Assembly: GCF_017996735.1 (NCBI RefSeq)
Contig: NZ_JAGOGJ010000009.1
Location: 1-64,000, forward strand
Length of the DNA: 64,000 nucleotides
Reading direction: 5' to 3'
From: Niveispirillum sp.
Lineage (GTDB): Bacteria; Pseudomonadota; Alphaproteobacteria; Azospirillales; Azospirillaceae
The notes under the pieces were generated by a model, which worked only from the letters and a program-made list of their open reading frames with translations, searched no databases and had not been told where the DNA came from. Below, piece after piece: positions 63,642 to 64,000 of this stretch (within the stretch, counting starts at the first letter, position 1; every line of letters begins with the position of its first letter). The position numbers and the translations under genes are program-made.

Positions 63642-64000
63642 GTGCAGATCATCGGACAGGCCGCCATCGTCACGGGCGGTGCATCGGGCCTGGGCGGCGG
63701 CACCGCCGCGCGGCTAGCCAGGGCCGGGGCCAGGGTTACCATCTTCGACCTGAACGCCGAGTTGGGGACTGCCCATGCCGCCGCCATTGGCGGGCATTTC
63801 ATCAAGGTCGATGTCACCGACGAAGCAGCGGTTGAGGCGGCACTTGCCGAGGCAGAGGGGCTGCACGGCAAGGCCCGCATCCTGGTCAATTGCGCCGGCA
63901 TCGGCCCGCCGGCCAAGGTGATCGGCCGCGACGGCAAGGCCATCCCCCTGGCCGATTTCACGAAAATCGTGAATATCAACCTGAATGGCAGTTTCAACGT
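63642..64000 (+). CDS. SDR, 3-hydroxyacyl-CoA dehydrogenase type 2-like, cut by the right edge
   Basis: At least 119 residues are visible. GTG at 63642 is preferred because AAGGAA lies about 8 nt upstream and the protein then begins VQIIGQAAIVTGGASGLGG, the usual start of this family. An in-frame ATG at 63612 adds ten residues. NAD loop GGASGLGG, VNCAGIG are seen. It resembles HSD17B10-type enzymes of beta-oxidation, fitting acyl-CoA breakdown after the CoA ligase. The C-terminus and active-site YxxxK lie off the window. Confidence 0.8.
   Translation, partial: MQIIGQAAIVTGGASGLGGGTAARLARAGARVTIFDLNAELGTAHAAAIGGHFIKVDVTDEAAVEAALAEAEGLHGKARILVNCAGIGPPAKVIGRDGKAIPLADFTKIVNINLNGSFN

Noticed and set aside
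1..64000. Insertion sequences, integrases, phage genes, toxin-antitoxin or defence genes
   Set aside because: No transposase, recombinase, Cas, restriction-modification or toxin motif was seen in any credible gene.

Overview
The window is GC-rich DNA (about two thirds GC by eye), densely packed with genes, with many 4-bp ATGA start/stop overlaps. It looks like a chromosome segment of a free-living or plant-associated alphaproteobacterium, probably Azospirillaceae-like (Niveispirillum/Nitrospirillum type). Support is the gene content (TonB receptors with glycosidases, FCD-type GntR, MipA/OmpV, DUF2189, SDRs) and short hyphenated repeats typical of that class. The genus is inference. The window has no rRNA gene, tRNA, CRISPR array, insertion sequence or phage gene that I can support.

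Layout. 1-785 holds no protein gene. It looks like the promoter and leader of an rRNA operon that runs leftward off the window. 786-1637 is a secreted methyltransferase-like protein. 1859-8593 (minus) is a heavy-metal efflux operon: a His/Cys-rich secreted protein, CzcC, CzcB, CzcA, a small lipoprotein and a His-rich secreted protein. 8724-8847 is a nested palindromic repeat. 8875-14524 holds a DUF885 hydrolase, an aldo/keto reductase plus DJ-1/PfpI pair divergent from a LysR regulator, and a DUF2189 membrane protein.

14742-29608 is a carboxylic-acid catabolic island: 2-hydroxyacid dehydrogenase, GntR regulator, MipA/OmpV porin, DUF4387 protein, AtuA-like protein, Crp/Fnr regulator, class II aldolase, AbrB-type and CitMHS transporters, TonB receptor, MmgE/PrpD protein, glycerate 2-kinase and tartrate dehydrogenase. 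Three of its promoter regions share the exact 10-mer TTGCATCCAA (either strand). Two of them also share a 15-mer, a TTGAC block and an identical distance to the start codon. The likely core is tartrate-like acid to oxaloglycolate/hydroxypyruvate, then D-glycerate, then 2-phosphoglycerate. AtuA-like, DUF4387, MmgE/PrpD and aldolase are unexplained extra steps. This is the best candidate for an undescribed system.

29655-40302 concerns the cell surface: an RgpF-like protein, a type I secretion pair (HlyD adaptor and ABC exporter with a C39-like domain), a polysaccharide ABC-2 exporter pair, two glycosyltransferases sharing a repeated N-terminal GWxW domain, and a GmhB-like phosphatase. 40505-43550 is an SDR plus Baeyer-Villiger-type monooxygenase pair facing a TetR regulator with two clear palindromes.

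43752-56647 (minus) is a seven-gene glycoside/ester utilisation operon: TonB receptor, GH78 alpha-L-rhamnosidase, type-B carboxylesterase, esterase lipoprotein, tannase/feruloyl-esterase lipoprotein, a small secreted protein and GH3 beta-glucosidase. It is suited to esterified plant rhamnoglucosides. 56883-64000 holds an alpha/beta hydrolase, an acyl-CoA synthetase, and a divergent alcohol-to-aldehyde-to-acid oxidation operon (ALDH, GFA-like, SDR, Zn-ADH, then a second SDR cut by the right edge).
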